NCBI GenBank assembly: GCA_000620545.1
Contig: JIBA01000018.1
Coordinates: 62,001 to 126,000 of the forward strand
Reading direction: 5' to 3'
DNA length: 64,000 bases
Source of the DNA: Intrasporangiaceae bacterium URHB0013
GTDB lineage: Bacteria; Actinomycetota; Actinomycetes; Actinomycetales; Dermatophilaceae
The position numbers and the translations under genes are program-made. Under the pieces are notes generated by a model. That model was not told the DNA's origin. It searched no databases and saw nothing but the letters and a program-made list of their open reading frames with translations. Positions 51,537 through 60,705 of this stretch are shown here, one piece after another. Numbering within the stretch: position 1 is the first letter of the stretch; every line of letters begins with the position of its first letter.

Positions 51537-51773
51537 ATGTCACTGGAGACCTGGTGGTCCGCGGTGCCGTCGGAGACGAGGGCCTGGCTCGTGGCGCACA
51601 ACGGCGAGCGGCTCCCGGTGGAGGTCGTCGAGGAGATCACCCGCGTCGACGGTCCGGTCACGCCGGACGCCTGGTGGGTGCGTCACGAGGCAGCTGGCGG
51701 ACTCCGGCTCTCGGACGCCGCCGTCGACTGGGTCGAGGCCGTCGCCAACGGTGAGACGCCCCCGGCTCCGTAG
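51537..51773 (+). CDS. Hypothetical small acidic protein
   Basis: A 78-residue soluble product, MSLETWWSAVPSETRAWLVA then HNGERLPVEVVEEITRVDGP and GLRLSDAAVDWVEAVANGET. Tryptophan-rich and amphipathic, with no family recognised; similar small proteins occur widely in actinobacteria. The ATG at 51537 lies beyond a GGGG that may serve as RBS. It converges on the ANTAR gene. Confidence 0.6.
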   Translation: MSLETWWSAVPSETRAWLVAHNGERLPVEVVEEITRVDGPVTPDAWWVRHEAAGGLRLSDAAVDWVEAVANGETPPAP

Positions 51774-51783
51774 ACGAGGCACG

Positions 51784-52044
51784 TCAGCGCGGGAGGCGCG
51801 AGGTACCGAGGTCGATGACGTCGCTCGCCACCTGGTGGAGATCGCGCCCGGTCGCCACGGCATGGGCGCGAAGCAGGTCTTGCGCCTCGTCGACGGGCAG
51901 CCGCCGATGCAGCATGACGAGGTCCACGGCCACGGCGAGATCCAGGTCGTCGGTCCACCTCGAGTGGGTCCGCGACGCACCGGTCCTCTCGACCGTCCGG
52001 CGGGAGTGCGGGAACGGAGGTGCGGACTGCGACGACCTGCTCAC
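51784..52044 (-). CDS. ANTAR-domain RNA-binding regulator (short)
   Basis: An 86-residue protein consisting of a disordered N-terminus and one ANTAR domain: DLDLAVAVDLVMLHRRLPVD then EAQDLLRAHAVATGRDLHQV and ASDVIDLGT. ANTAR helices bind paired hexanucleotide hairpins in leader RNAs and prevent termination. There is no sensor domain, so its activity must be controlled by a partner or expression. GTG start at 52044 from the frame; the N-terminus is uncertain. Confidence 0.7.
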   Translation of the reverse strand: MSRSSQSAPPFPHSRRTVERTGASRTHSRWTDDLDLAVAVDLVMLHRRLPVDEAQDLLRAHAVATGRDLHQVASDVIDLGTSRLPR

Positions 52045-52104
52045 GGCCTTCCCGTACCCGGCGGTCGCCCCGTCAATCCCGGGGATCGCGGGCCGCTCCG
52101 AGCC

Positions 52105-52932
52105 CTAGAGGACCTGTGACAGGAAGCGCTGGAGCCGCTCCGTCTCCGGGGTCTCGAAGACCCGGTCCGGCTCGCCCGACTCCAGGACCCGGCCGTGATC
52201 CATGAAGAGCACCTGCTGCGCGACGGAGCGGGCGAAGCCCATCTCGTGAGTGACGACGAGCATCGTCATCCCCTCGGCGGCGAGCTCGGCCATCGTGGCG
52301 AGCACGCCCTTGACCAGCTCGGGGTCCAGCGCCGAGGTCGCTTCGTCGAAGAGCATGACCTCCGGCTCCATGGCAAGGGCGCGCGCGATGGCGACCCGCT
52401 GCTGCTGGCCGCCGGACAGGGTGCCCGGGCGCACGTCGGCCTTGTGGGCCAGCCCGACCCGGTCGAGGTGGTGACGAGCCCGATCCGCCGCTTCGTCCTT
52501 CGACATCCCCTTGATCCGCGTGAGGCCGAGCGCGACGTTGGCCCGAACGCTTTTGTGCGGGAAGAGGTTGAAGTGCTGGAAGACCATGCCGACCCGCTGG
52601 CGCAGCTCATCAGGGTTGTCGCGAAGCACGCTCCGGCCGTCGAGCAGGACGTCGCCCCGGTCCGGCTCGAGCAGCCGGTTGACGACACGGAGCAAGGTCG
52701 ACTTGCCCGACCCCGACGGTCCGATGACACAAGCCGTCGTCGCCGCCGCGACCTCGAGGTCGACGCCGCGCAGGACCTGGTTGGACCCGAAGGCGAGGTG
52801 GACGTCGCGGGTGGCGACGGCAACGCCACGGAGCGGCGCAGGTCCGCCGGCGGCCCCGCCGTCGAGGACGGTCGCCCTGTCGATGCGTGGGTCGGTGTCC
52901 CTGTGGGTGCGGGTGTCCGTGCCGGTGGTCAT
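52105..52932 (-). CDS. Polar amino-acid ABC transporter ATPase
   Basis: A 275-residue NBD: VHLAFGSNQVLRGVDLEVAA, Walker A VIGPSGSGKSTLLRV, QHFNLFPHKSVRANVALGL (Q-loop), signature TLSGGQQQRVAIARALAMEP, Walker B VMLFDEATSALDP, and MLVVTHEMGFARSVAQQVLF. The EMGFA motif and C-terminal VFETPETERLQRFLSQVL are hallmarks of GlnQ/HisP-type importers. The start ATG at 52932 overlaps the permease stop (ATGA), completing a three-gene importer. Confidence 0.95.
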   Translation of the reverse strand: MTTGTDTRTHRDTDPRIDRATVLDGGAAGGPAPLRGVAVATRDVHLAFGSNQVLRGVDLEVAAATTACVIGPSGSGKSTLLRVVNRLLEPDRGDVLLDGRSVLRDNPDELRQRVGMVFQHFNLFPHKSVRANVALGLTRIKGMSKDEAADRARHHLDRVGLAHKADVRPGTLSGGQQQRVAIARALAMEPEVMLFDEATSALDPELVKGVLATMAELAAEGMTMLVVTHEMGFARSVAQQVLFMDHGRVLESGEPDRVFETPETERLQRFLSQVL

Positions 52933-53720
52933 CGTGCCTCCTGGGTCAGGGCGAGTGGCGTGTCGGCGAGGCCGAGCTCTCCGTCCGCGTCGTCGGGCCG
53001 CGCCGCGCCGTCTGCGCGCCGGCCGTCGCGCAGGCGCCGGTCGACCGCATTGACGGCATGTGTCAGCGGCACGGTGATGAGCAGGTAGAACAGCCCGGCG
53101 AGGACGAGTGCGGACTGGTTCCCGGTGTTCGCCGCGGCATCCTGCCCGATGCGGAAGAGGTCCCGTTGGCTGGCGAGCAGACCGAGGAAGTAGACGAGCG
53201 AGGACTCCTTGATCAGCGCGATGAACTGGTTGACCAGCGCAGGCAGCACGCGGCGCACACCCTGCGGGATGACGACCAGGCGCATTCCCGACGGCCGGCT
53301 GAAGCCGAGCGCCCGAGCCGCCTCGAGCTGGCCGTCGTCGACGCTCTGGATGCCGGATCGGAAGATCTCGCCGATGTACGCACTCGCGATCAGCGACAGC
53401 GCGAGGATCCCGAGCGGATACGGGTTCGGGCCCCAGATCTGCAGCCCGACCGGCGACAGTCCGACGCCGATGAGCAGGATCGTGACGGCGGCGGGAAGCC
53501 CGCGGAAGATGTCGGTGAATACCCTTGCCGGCCAGCGAAGCCCGCGCCGGTGCGAGAGTCCGCAGACGGCCAGCACCATGCCCAGCACGGTGCCGATCAC
53601 CGCCGAGGTGAGTGCCAGGATGAGTGTGTTGGGCAGTCCGACGCGCAGCAGCTCGGGCAGCGCCTCGCGCATGGCGTCGAGGTCGAAGAAGGTCTCCTGC
53701 AACGTGTTCAGGATGTCCAT
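52929..53720 (-). CDS. Polar amino-acid ABC transporter permease
   Basis: A 263-residue inner-membrane subunit of the HisM/GlnP type: ALPELLRVGLPNTLILALTS, RGLPAAVTILLIGVGLSPVG, SAYIGEIFRSGIQSVDDGQL, EAARALGFSRPSGMRLVVIP (EAA loop that docks the ATPase) and QGVRRVLPALVNQFIALIKE. The C-terminal tail is hydrophilic. It is coupled to the ATPase by a 4-base overlap; the binding-protein gene lies 38 bases upstream. Confidence 0.95.
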   Translation of the reverse strand: MDILNTLQETFFDLDAMREALPELLRVGLPNTLILALTSAVIGTVLGMVLAVCGLSHRRGLRWPARVFTDIFRGLPAAVTILLIGVGLSPVGLQIWGPNPYPLGILALSLIASAYIGEIFRSGIQSVDDGQLEAARALGFSRPSGMRLVVIPQGVRRVLPALVNQFIALIKESSLVYFLGLLASQRDLFRIGQDAAANTGNQSALVLAGLFYLLITVPLTHAVNAVDRRLRDGRRADGAARPDDADGELGLADTPLALTQEAR

Positions 53721-53758
53721 CCGGCCCTCCTCTCGATGGTGGGTGCTCGACGGTCAGG

Positions 53759-54592
53759 TCACTGCTGGGCGGCGGAGCCGCTACCGGGAGTGAAGTCGGC
53801 CGGGATGGCGCGGCCCGGGTAGTACTGCTTCTGGAGCTTGTCCCACGTGCCGTCGGCCACGACGGCGTCGATGCCCTTGTCGAGCGCGGCGCGCAGCTTG
53901 TCGTTGCCGGGCGCGACGGCATACGCCATGCCGCCCGGGTCGACCTGCTTGGCGACTGCCAGCACCTTGCCCCCGGAGTCGGCGGCGGTCTTCTCCCCGA
54001 TCTCGGCGGGTGTGATCCAGGCGTCGGCCGTGCCCGCGCGCAGCTGGTGGAGGGCAGCGTTGTAGTCGGGGACGCGGACCGGGTTGAGGTCCTCGCGGGT
54101 GGCGTAGTCGTCCTGGACCGTGCCCTGGACGACGACGACCCGCTTGCCGGCCAGCTGGTCGAAGGACGTGATGCTCGAGCCCTTCGGCACGTCGAGACCC
54201 AGGAAGCCGAAGTCGTACTTGTTGGTGAAGTCGACGGTCTTCTTCCGGGCCTCGGTGATGCTGATCGACGAGGAACCGACGTCGAACTTGCCGGTCTTGA
54301 CCTGGGCGAGCAGCGAGCTGAACTCCGTTCCCACGAACTCGACCTTGAGCCCGAGCTTGCCCGCGACGACGGTGAGGAGGTCGTTGTCGAAGCCGGTGAA
54401 CTTCCCGTCCTTGAGGAAGACGTTCGGCGGTGCGTCGGTGAGCGTGCCGGTCCGCAGGGTTCCGGGCTGCTGGAGGCCATAGGGGTTGTCGGCCGAGCCC
54501 TGGCTCGAGGGCGACCCACCGCTGCAGGCGGCGAGCGAGAGCGAGACGAGGGCGAGCACGGAGACGGTCAGGAAGCGCTTGGGCAGGGGCAT
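53759..54592 (-). CDS. Polar amino-acid ABC transporter substrate-binding lipoprotein
   Basis: A 277-residue lipoprotein: signal peptide FLTVSVLALVSLSLAAC with lipobox LAAC; SBP_bac_3 domain with GTLRTGTLTDAPPNVFLKDG, FTGFDNDLLTVVAGKLGLKV, DVGSSSISITEARKKTVDFT and LGLDVPKGSSITSFDQLAGK. It binds a polar amino acid outside and delivers it to the permease; the specific ligand cannot be read. The start ATG at 54592 is set by the lipobox distance. A -35/-10 pair lies at 54779-54807. Confidence 0.95.
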   Translation of the reverse strand: MPLPKRFLTVSVLALVSLSLAACSGGSPSSQGSADNPYGLQQPGTLRTGTLTDAPPNVFLKDGKFTGFDNDLLTVVAGKLGLKVEFVGTEFSSLLAQVKTGKFDVGSSSISITEARKKTVDFTNKYDFGFLGLDVPKGSSITSFDQLAGKRVVVVQGTVQDDYATREDLNPVRVPDYNAALHQLRAGTADAWITPAEIGEKTAADSGGKVLAVAKQVDPGGMAYAVAPGNDKLRAALDKGIDAVVADGTWDKLQKQYYPGRAIPADFTPGSGSAAQQ

Positions 54593-54778
54593 TCGTGAGT
54601 CCTTCGGGATCGGGCAGGTCAGGGCGCGCCGAGGCCCGGCTCGCCGGGCGTCGGTGCTGGCTGGGAGGAGGGAACGGGCGTACCGCACGCCGGGCAGACC
54701 GCGGGCGCGCGGCGCGTGCGGCTACGAACAGCGCCGGGATCCGGCGGTTCGGCGTCGCACGACGTTCACCTACACGAT

Positions 54779-54807
54779 GTTATAGGACGAGTAATACAAG
54801 GTGATAA
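54779..54807 (-). promoter_or_regulatory. Sigma70-like promoter of the importer operon
   Basis: On the minus strand TTATCA-N17-TATAAC (−35 at 54802-54807, −10 at 54779-54784). The spacing is ideal and the region is AT-rich against a GC-rich background. Transcription would begin near 54772, giving a leader of about 180 bases before the lipoprotein start, long enough for a regulatory RNA, though none was recognised. Confidence 0.55.
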
Positions 54808-54835
54808 TCCGGGTGTGCGGCCCGCGGGCTGTCGC

Positions 54836-55801
54836 TCACGGAGCCATCGCGGCGTACCCGGACGCGTCGTGGATCGCCAGCCCGGCGTACGTGGCGTAAC
54901 GCGGGGCACCCTCGCCGACCTGGGCCAGCTGGGTCTCCATGGCAGTCCGCGTCCACCCGTGGAACGTCTGCTTCTTCTCGGCCGCGTTCCCGCCGAGATA
55001 GTTCGTCTCCTGCCCGAGGCGCACCGGCTTGCCGAGGGAGGCACCGGCGGCGAGGGCGGGGGCCGCGACGTCGAGCGTGCCGTCCGGGCCGGTCGCCGTG
55101 GTGCGGTATGACATGACCGTGACACCGGCGGTGCGCTTGATGATCTCCCGGTCCAGGCTCGACGTCGCGCCCGTGCTCGCGACGGCGGGCACCGTGTCGA
55201 ACCAGAAGGGGATGTCTGCCTCCACGGCATAGGTGCCTGCACTGGCCTGCAGCGTGTCGAGGAGGGCGAGGTACCTGCGCACGACGGTCGCCCGGTCGGT
55301 GGTCCACGCCGAGCTCGTGTACGGCTCGACGTCGATGTGGATGCCGGTGAAGAGTCCTGCGCTCCTGGCCGGCTTGAGCCAGTAGGTGACGACCCACGTC
55401 GGGTTGTCCACCCATCCGGGGTCCCCACCGAGCGCGTCCACGCGGATGCCGGCGGCCCGGGCGCGGTTGCTCAGGGCCTTGATGTCCGGTAGCTGGCTGG
55501 AGGTGGTCAGGTTGGGCGGGACGGCGACGAAGATCTGGTCGATGCCCGTGCTCACGGCGAGGTCGACCGTGGCCGCCGGCGTGCTGGTGTCCCACACCCA
55601 CATCGCACGGGTGTCCGGTCCCGGTGTCACGACGGCCGGGATGGCGGCTGCAGCGGCTGTGGGCGGAACGACGAGGGCGGCCGCGACGGCGCCCACGAGA
55701 GCAGCGGCAGCAACGGCGACTCGCCCGCGTCGGTGGTGAGGACCGCAGGATCCCGGCGCGGAGAGGCGGCGGGCGCCACGCGGGCGGGTGATGGGGTGCA
55801 T
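54836..55801 (-). CDS. Secreted TIM-barrel-like protein
   Basis: A 321-residue exported protein: signal peptide VAVAAAALVGAVAAALVVPP then TAAAA, then TRAMWVWDTSTPAATVDLAV, DQIFVAVPPNLTTSSQLPDI, ARAAGIRVDALGGDPGWVDN, GLFTGIHIDVEPYTSSAWTT (DVEP on a strand end, as in glycoside-hydrolase-like barrels) and TVMSYRTTATGP. The IDVEP and MSYR positions match catalytic-strand motifs of GH18/DUF4015-like barrels, so polysaccharide hydrolysis is plausible. No carbohydrate-binding module. Confidence 0.75.
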   Translation of the reverse strand: MHPITRPRGARRLSAPGSCGPHHRRGRVAVAAAALVGAVAAALVVPPTAAAAAIPAVVTPGPDTRAMWVWDTSTPAATVDLAVSTGIDQIFVAVPPNLTTSSQLPDIKALSNRARAAGIRVDALGGDPGWVDNPTWVVTYWLKPARSAGLFTGIHIDVEPYTSSAWTTDRATVVRRYLALLDTLQASAGTYAVEADIPFWFDTVPAVASTGATSSLDREIIKRTAGVTVMSYRTTATGPDGTLDVAAPALAAGASLGKPVRLGQETNYLGGNAAEKKQTFHGWTRTAMETQLAQVGEGAPRYATYAGLAIHDASGYAAMAP

Positions 55802-55948
55802 GAGAACTCCGGGAAGACAGATGGTGGGAACGGGCCTTCCGAATTGTCCGGATCGTTCCGCTCCTGCGCAGCCGTATCGCGAGGATCCCGCCCAGTGGGC
55901 CGAAAGGCCGCGCCCGCGCGTGCGCACGTCGGCGTCATCGGTGCGGCG

Positions 55949-56395
55949 TCAGGCTGCGCGGGGCTGTGCGCGCTCGACGAGGATCGCCAACCGCCGTAGG
56001 GCCTCGCGGTTGCGGCGGTCCAGGGCGAGGTCGCGCACGGGGCGGGGCACGAGCAGGGCCGGGCCCTTCGTCGCATCCTCCTCCATCGTCACCTCCGTGC
56101 CGTCTCCCTGGGCACGGCAGGTGATCCGCACGACGCCCTCGCCGGACGGCCAGGCGCGCACGATCAGCTCGAGCAGGATGGGCCGCTCCGAGCGACGCAC
56201 CGTCGTCGTGTCGTTGATGAGGAACGGCCAGGCGCCGACCGAGTGGTGGATGCGCGTGCCCTCGGCCGGCCAGTCCGGCGCGACGTCGCGCACGCGCGAG
56301 GCCCCGACCACCCACTGGCTGTAGCTCCACCCGTTGGCCAGCACGTCGAAGACGGCGTCGGGGCTACCGTGGATGATCCGGGTCGTGGTGCTCAT
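55949..56395 (-). CDS. SRPBCC (START-like) family protein
   Basis: A 148-residue protein of the polyketide-cyclase/SRPBCC fold: STTTRIIHGSPDAVFDVLAN then GWSYSQWVVGASRVRDVAPD, GTRIHHSVGAWPFLINDTTT and VTMEEDATKGPALLVPRPVR, with a hydrophobic ligand cavity expected. Its ATG at 56395 overlaps the stop of the FAD oxidoreductase gene (ATGA), so the two are co-translated and probably act on the same lipid-like or isoprenoid substrate. Confidence 0.88.
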   Translation of the reverse strand: MSTTTRIIHGSPDAVFDVLANGWSYSQWVVGASRVRDVAPDWPAEGTRIHHSVGAWPFLINDTTTVRRSERPILLELIVRAWPSGEGVVRITCRAQGDGTEVTMEEDATKGPALLVPRPVRDLALDRRNREALRRLAILVERAQPRAA

Positions 56396-57990
56396 GTGCG
56401 CCTCCAGGGCAGTCGAGTCTTGTGGTGCCACAAGGCCGCTCGTGCGGCGTTGGCTCCGCACGCGCCGTGCACGCCACCTCCCGGATGGGCTGCGGCAGAC
56501 GCAAGGTAGAGCCCCTTGACGGGTGTCTCCGCGCGCCCGGATCCGGCGACGGGCCGGAAGACGAGCTGCTGGTGCAGCCCCGCCGTACCCCCGTTGACCG
56601 CGCCTCCGACGAGGTTGCGGTCCAGCGCCTCCAGCTCGCGCGGGCCGAGCACTCGACGCGCGGTGATGCGGTCGCGGAACCCGGGGGCCCGGCTCTCGAT
56701 GCGCTCCTCGATGCGCTCCGCCATGGCGTCGAGGTCGTCCTGGTCCCACACCCCACGCACCTGGCGCACGCCGGGCCGGCCGGCAGCTGCATCACCCCGA
56801 ACCCGTTGGGGCACATGGGTGTAGGCCCACAACGCCTCTTTCCCGGCCGGCACTCGTGTCCCGTCGGTCGCGCCCATCTGCCCGACGAGCAGGAAGGGCC
56901 GGCCCGGCACGAGGCCGGCGGACACCTCTCCTCCGGTCAGGGACATCTCGTCCATGGAGTCCGCGAGGTGCACGGTGCCGGGAGCGGCAGCAGGTGGGCC
57001 TTCCCACGGGACAGGGCCGTCGAGCGCCCAGTCGACCTTCACCGTCGACGGATCCCACTCGAAACGCTCCATCCGGTGCCGCAGCCGCGACGGCAGCAGA
57101 TCCCAGGACACCAGTCCGCCGTAGAGCGCCGGCGCCGACACGTCGGCGAGCACGGCCCGCCCGACGCGGATCTCCCGGGAGGCGGTCTGCACGGCGACCG
57201 CTCGACCCTGGTCCACGCGTACTCCCGTTGCCCGTTCGCCGAGGCAGACCTCGCCTCCGCTCGCCTCGAGCCTGCGCACCATCGCCGCCGACAGCTGCCC
57301 GGCCCCGCCGCGCGGCACGGGGAACCCGACGGTCTGTCCGAGGAGCGCGAGCAGCAGACCCATGGCCCCGGACCCTGGCGACTCGAGGCCGATGTCGGCG
57401 TGCCCGGCGTTGCCGGCCACGAGCATCCGAGCGCCCTCGCCGCGGAAGAGCCGCTCGGTCAGGCTCCGGGCCGGCATCACCATCTCGCGCAGCAGCTCCA
57501 GCCCGCCGGGGCGGAGTATCTGCCGGGCCAGACCGGCGCCCCCTCGCACGGGTGGGAACGGGCTCAGGAGGCCGCGCAGCACGTTGTCGCCGACCCGGTC
57601 CCACGTGTCGCAGAGGGCGAGCCAGGCGTCGCCGTCGCCCGGTGCGTGCTCGTCGAGCCCGGCCGCGGTCATGGCGCGGTCCCGGTGCAGGACCGCCCAC
57701 CGGCCGTCGCCGAAGGAGTGACCGAGGACGGACGGGGCCTGCACCCAGTGGAGCCCGTGCTCCTCCAGACCCAGACCACGGATGGTCGGCGACCCTGCCG
57801 CCAGCGGGTAGAAGGAGCTGAACGTGTCGTGGACGAAGCCGCTGGCGACGGAGTCGTCGCTCCACACGGCTCCCCCGGGATGGTCCTGCTCCTCCAGCAC
57901 GATCACGGACCAGCCGGCGTCGACGAGGAGGTTGGCCGCCACGAGCCCATTGGGTCCACTGCCGATGACCACGGCATCCGTCGTCGTCAC
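56392..57990 (-). CDS. FAD-dependent oxidoreductase, phytoene desaturase-like
   Basis: A 532-residue flavoprotein with the Rossmann FAD motif DAVVIGSGPNGLVAANLLVD then AGWSVIVLEEQDHPGGAVWS, the FSSFYPLAAGSPTIRGLGLE segment, GAGQLSAAMVRRLEASGGEV and the C-terminal signature PVKGLYLASAAAHPGGGVHG. It belongs to the carotenoid/phytoene desaturase-like or PDS5-like NAD(P)/FAD group. No other carotenoid genes are near, so the substrate is open. Operon with the SRPBCC gene; divergent from the sulfatase operon. Confidence 0.9.
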   Translation of the reverse strand: MTTTDAVVIGSGPNGLVAANLLVDAGWSVIVLEEQDHPGGAVWSDDSVASGFVHDTFSSFYPLAAGSPTIRGLGLEEHGLHWVQAPSVLGHSFGDGRWAVLHRDRAMTAAGLDEHAPGDGDAWLALCDTWDRVGDNVLRGLLSPFPPVRGGAGLARQILRPGGLELLREMVMPARSLTERLFRGEGARMLVAGNAGHADIGLESPGSGAMGLLLALLGQTVGFPVPRGGAGQLSAAMVRRLEASGGEVCLGERATGVRVDQGRAVAVQTASREIRVGRAVLADVSAPALYGGLVSWDLLPSRLRHRMERFEWDPSTVKVDWALDGPVPWEGPPAAAPGTVHLADSMDEMSLTGGEVSAGLVPGRPFLLVGQMGATDGTRVPAGKEALWAYTHVPQRVRGDAAAGRPGVRQVRGVWDQDDLDAMAERIEERIESRAPGFRDRITARRVLGPRELEALDRNLVGGAVNGGTAGLHQQLVFRPVAGSGRAETPVKGLYLASAAAHPGGGVHGACGANAARAALWHHKTRLPWRRT

Positions 57991-58151
57991 GATGTCCCTC
58001 CGTCCGGTGCTGGTCGTCGTACCCGGTCCGCGGCCGGACTAACCCGCGCCGCACGACCACGGCGTCACCCTCTGCGGGTGAGGCCGCCTCCGGGCACCGC
58101 GGGCTAGCGTGCACGAACCGACACCACTTCGTCATGCTCCTTGGAGGCGCC

Positions 58152-59651
58152 ATGGCCGACCGGCCCAACATCCTCATCATCTGGGGGGACGACATCGGGA
58201 TCAGCAACCTCAGCTGCTACTCCGAGGGACTCATGGGGTATCGCACCCCGAACATCGACCGGATCGCCCACGAGGGCGCGAGGTTCACCGACTACTACGG
58301 CGAGCAGAGCTGCACGGCGGGTCGCGCCGCGTTCATCACGGGGCAGAACCCCTACCGCACCGGGCTGACCAAGGTCGGCATGCCCGGCGCCGACATCGGC
58401 CTGCGCGCCGAGGACCCCACGATCGCGACCGCCCTCCGGGCAAACGGCTACAGGACCGGGCAGTTCGGCAAGAACCACCTCGGCGACCGGGACGAGTTCC
58501 TGCCCACCGCGCACGGGTTCGACGAGTTCTTCGGCAACCTCTACCACCTCAACGCGGAGGAGGAGCCGGAGCTGGACGACTACCCGGCGGAAGAGGAGTT
58601 CCCGGACTTCCGGAAGAGATTCGGCCCTCGGGGCGTCATCCACGCCTGGGCCAACGGAGACGGCACGTCACGGATCGAGGACACAGGCCCGCTCACCAAG
58701 GAGCGGATGAAGACCATCGACGACGAGGTGGTGCCCGAGGCGCTGCGGTTCATGACGGACGCGAAGGACGACGACACTCCCTTCTGCGTGTGGCTCAACA
58801 CGACCCACATGCACTTCCGCACGCACGTCAAGGACGGCAGCCGTGGCAAGGCCGGGCGCTGGCAGTCGGCGTACCACGACACGATGGTCGACCACGACGA
58901 GCTCGTCGGGCGGGTGCTCGACCACCTCGACGAGCAGGGCCTCGCGGACAACACGATCGTCATGTACTCCACCGACAACGGACCACACATGAACACGTGG
59001 CCCGACGCGGGCATGACGCCGTTCCGCAACGAGAAGAACTCGAACTGGGAAGGTGCCTACCGGGTGCCTGCCATGGTGCGCTGGCCCGGGCACATCGAGG
59101 CCGGCCGGGTGCTCAACGGGATCGTCAGCCACGCAGACTGGTTCGTCACCCTGCTCGCAGCGGCCGGTGACACCGACGTCGCCGAGCGGCTCAAGGCCGG
59201 CGCCGACCTCAGCGGGACGACCTACAGGGTGCATCTCGACGGCCACAACCAGCTCGACTACGTCACGGGTGCGTCCGACACCAGCGCACGCAAGCACTTC
59301 TTCTACGTCTCGGACGACGGCGACCTCACCGCCCTGCGCTACGACAACTGGAAGGTCGTCTTCCTCGAGCAGCGCGCTGCCGGAACGCTGAACATCTGGG
59401 CCGAGCCCTACACCGAGCTCCGGGTGCCGAAGATCTTCAACCTGCGCACCGACCCCTTCGAGCGGGCCGACATCACGTCGAACACCTACTACGACTGGCT
59501 GCTCGACCACGCCTGGGTGGTCGTCCCCGCCCAGGCGTACGTCGCCCGGATGCTGCACACGCTCGCGGAGTTCCCCCCACGACAGGAGCCGGCGAGCTTC
59601 ACGGTCGCGAAGATGCTCGAGAAGCTCCACGAAGGCATCGCGAGCACCTGA
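58152..59651 (+). CDS. Arylsulfatase, formylglycine type
   Basis: 499 residues. The start RPNILIIWGDDIGISNLSCY carries the metal-binding DD; GEQSCTAGRAAF holds the CxAxR signature with the Cys (residue 54) that becomes formylglycine; GQFGKNHLGDRDEFLPTAHG and STDNGPHMNTWPDAG supply further metal and sulfate ligands. No signal peptide, so it acts in the cytosol. GGAGG lies 6 bases before the ATG at 58152. It shares NLYHLNAEEEPE and other blocks with the partial sulfatase at the left edge. It leads an operon with FGE and a HAD hydrolase. Confidence 0.95.
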   Translation: MADRPNILIIWGDDIGISNLSCYSEGLMGYRTPNIDRIAHEGARFTDYYGEQSCTAGRAAFITGQNPYRTGLTKVGMPGADIGLRAEDPTIATALRANGYRTGQFGKNHLGDRDEFLPTAHGFDEFFGNLYHLNAEEEPELDDYPAEEEFPDFRKRFGPRGVIHAWANGDGTSRIEDTGPLTKERMKTIDDEVVPEALRFMTDAKDDDTPFCVWLNTTHMHFRTHVKDGSRGKAGRWQSAYHDTMVDHDELVGRVLDHLDEQGLADNTIVMYSTDNGPHMNTWPDAGMTPFRNEKNSNWEGAYRVPAMVRWPGHIEAGRVLNGIVSHADWFVTLLAAAGDTDVAERLKAGADLSGTTYRVHLDGHNQLDYVTGASDTSARKHFFYVSDDGDLTALRYDNWKVVFLEQRAAGTLNIWAEPYTELRVPKIFNLRTDPFERADITSNTYYDWLLDHAWVVVPAQAYVARMLHTLAEFPPRQEPASFTVAKMLEKLHEGIAST

Positions 59652-59710
59652 GTGGTCCGCCCTGACGACCGCGGCCGAGACCGTCCAAGCTACCGCCCGA
59701 GAGGAGACCG

Positions 59711-60703
59711 ATGAGCAAGGCGTCACGCCAGGTGTCGCGTCCGCGCCGCCGTCGGTCGGGCACCGAGCTCGTCGACCTCCCGGGCGGTCTGTTCACGATG
59801 GGCTCGGACGAGCACTACCCCGAGGAGGCACCGGCGCATCGCGTACGCGTGGACCCCTTCTCCATCACGCCCGCCGCCGTGACGAACGAGGAGTTCGCGG
59901 CCTTCGTCTCGGCCACCGGTCACGTCACGGTGGCCGAGCGGCAGCTCGACCCCGCCGGCTACCCGGGGGCGCCGCCGGAGAACCTCCAACCGGGGTCCCT
60001 CGTCTTCACCCCCACCGACGGGCCGGTCGACCTGCGCCACCTCAGCCAGTGGTGGACCTGGACGCCGGGAGCGTGCTGGCGCCACCCCGAGGGACCCGGG
60101 AGCTCGATCAAGCGCCTCGGCGACCATCCGGTGGTCCACGTCGCGCACGAGGACGCCGCGGCCTACGCGGCATGGGCGGGGCTGTCCCTGCCGACGGAGG
60201 CCGAGTGGGAGTATGCCGCCCGCGGAGGTCTCGACGCGAAGCCCTTCACGTGGGGTGACGAGGCCCGGCCGGACGGCAGGATCATGGCCAACACGTGGGA
60301 CGGTCCCGACTTCCCGTGGCGCAGCACCGGAGACAGCGGCCACCTCAGGACGGCGCCGGTGGGGAGCTTCCCGGCCAACGGGTTCGGTCTCTTCGACATG
60401 GCCGGCAACGTGTGGGAGTGGACCGACGACTGGTGGACGACGCACCACCCGGACGACGCCGGCTCCCCCTGCTGCGCCCCGAGCAACCCCCGGGGTGGGG
60501 ACCTCGAGTCGAGCTACGACCAGAGGCAGCCGCAGTTCCGGGTCGGGCGCAAGGTCATCAAGGGCGGTTCTCACCTGTGCGCCGACAGCTACTGCCTGCG
60601 CTACCGACCCGCCGCGCGTCGACCCCAGATGATCGACACGGGGATGAGCCACGTCGGCTTCAGGTGCGTCCGGCGCGCAACCGTGGCCGAGAGGGAGGAA
60701 TGA
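59711..60703 (+). CDS. Formylglycine-generating enzyme, second copy
   Basis: A 330-residue maturase for the sulfatase upstream. GGLFTMGSDEHYPEEAPAHR at the N-terminus; LPTEAEWEYAARGGLDAKPF; GNVWEWTDDWW; and GGSHLCADSYCLRYRPAARR with the catalytic cysteine pair. GAGAGGAGACC precedes the ATG at 59711. It is similar along its whole length to the FGE at 1371-2339, including the CxxSNPRG region (SPCCAPSNPRGG). The HAD gene begins three bases after its stop. Confidence 0.95.
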   Translation: MSKASRQVSRPRRRRSGTELVDLPGGLFTMGSDEHYPEEAPAHRVRVDPFSITPAAVTNEEFAAFVSATGHVTVAERQLDPAGYPGAPPENLQPGSLVFTPTDGPVDLRHLSQWWTWTPGACWRHPEGPGSSIKRLGDHPVVHVAHEDAAAYAAWAGLSLPTEAEWEYAARGGLDAKPFTWGDEARPDGRIMANTWDGPDFPWRSTGDSGHLRTAPVGSFPANGFGLFDMAGNVWEWTDDWWTTHHPDDAGSPCCAPSNPRGGDLESSYDQRQPQFRVGRKVIKGGSHLCADSYCLRYRPAARRPQMIDTGMSHVGFRCVRRATVAEREE

Positions 60704-60705
60704 CC

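Noticed and set aside
54593-54772. Riboswitch in the leader of the amino-acid importer
   Set aside because: The leader is long enough, but I found no recognisable aptamer or terminator-antiterminator pair.
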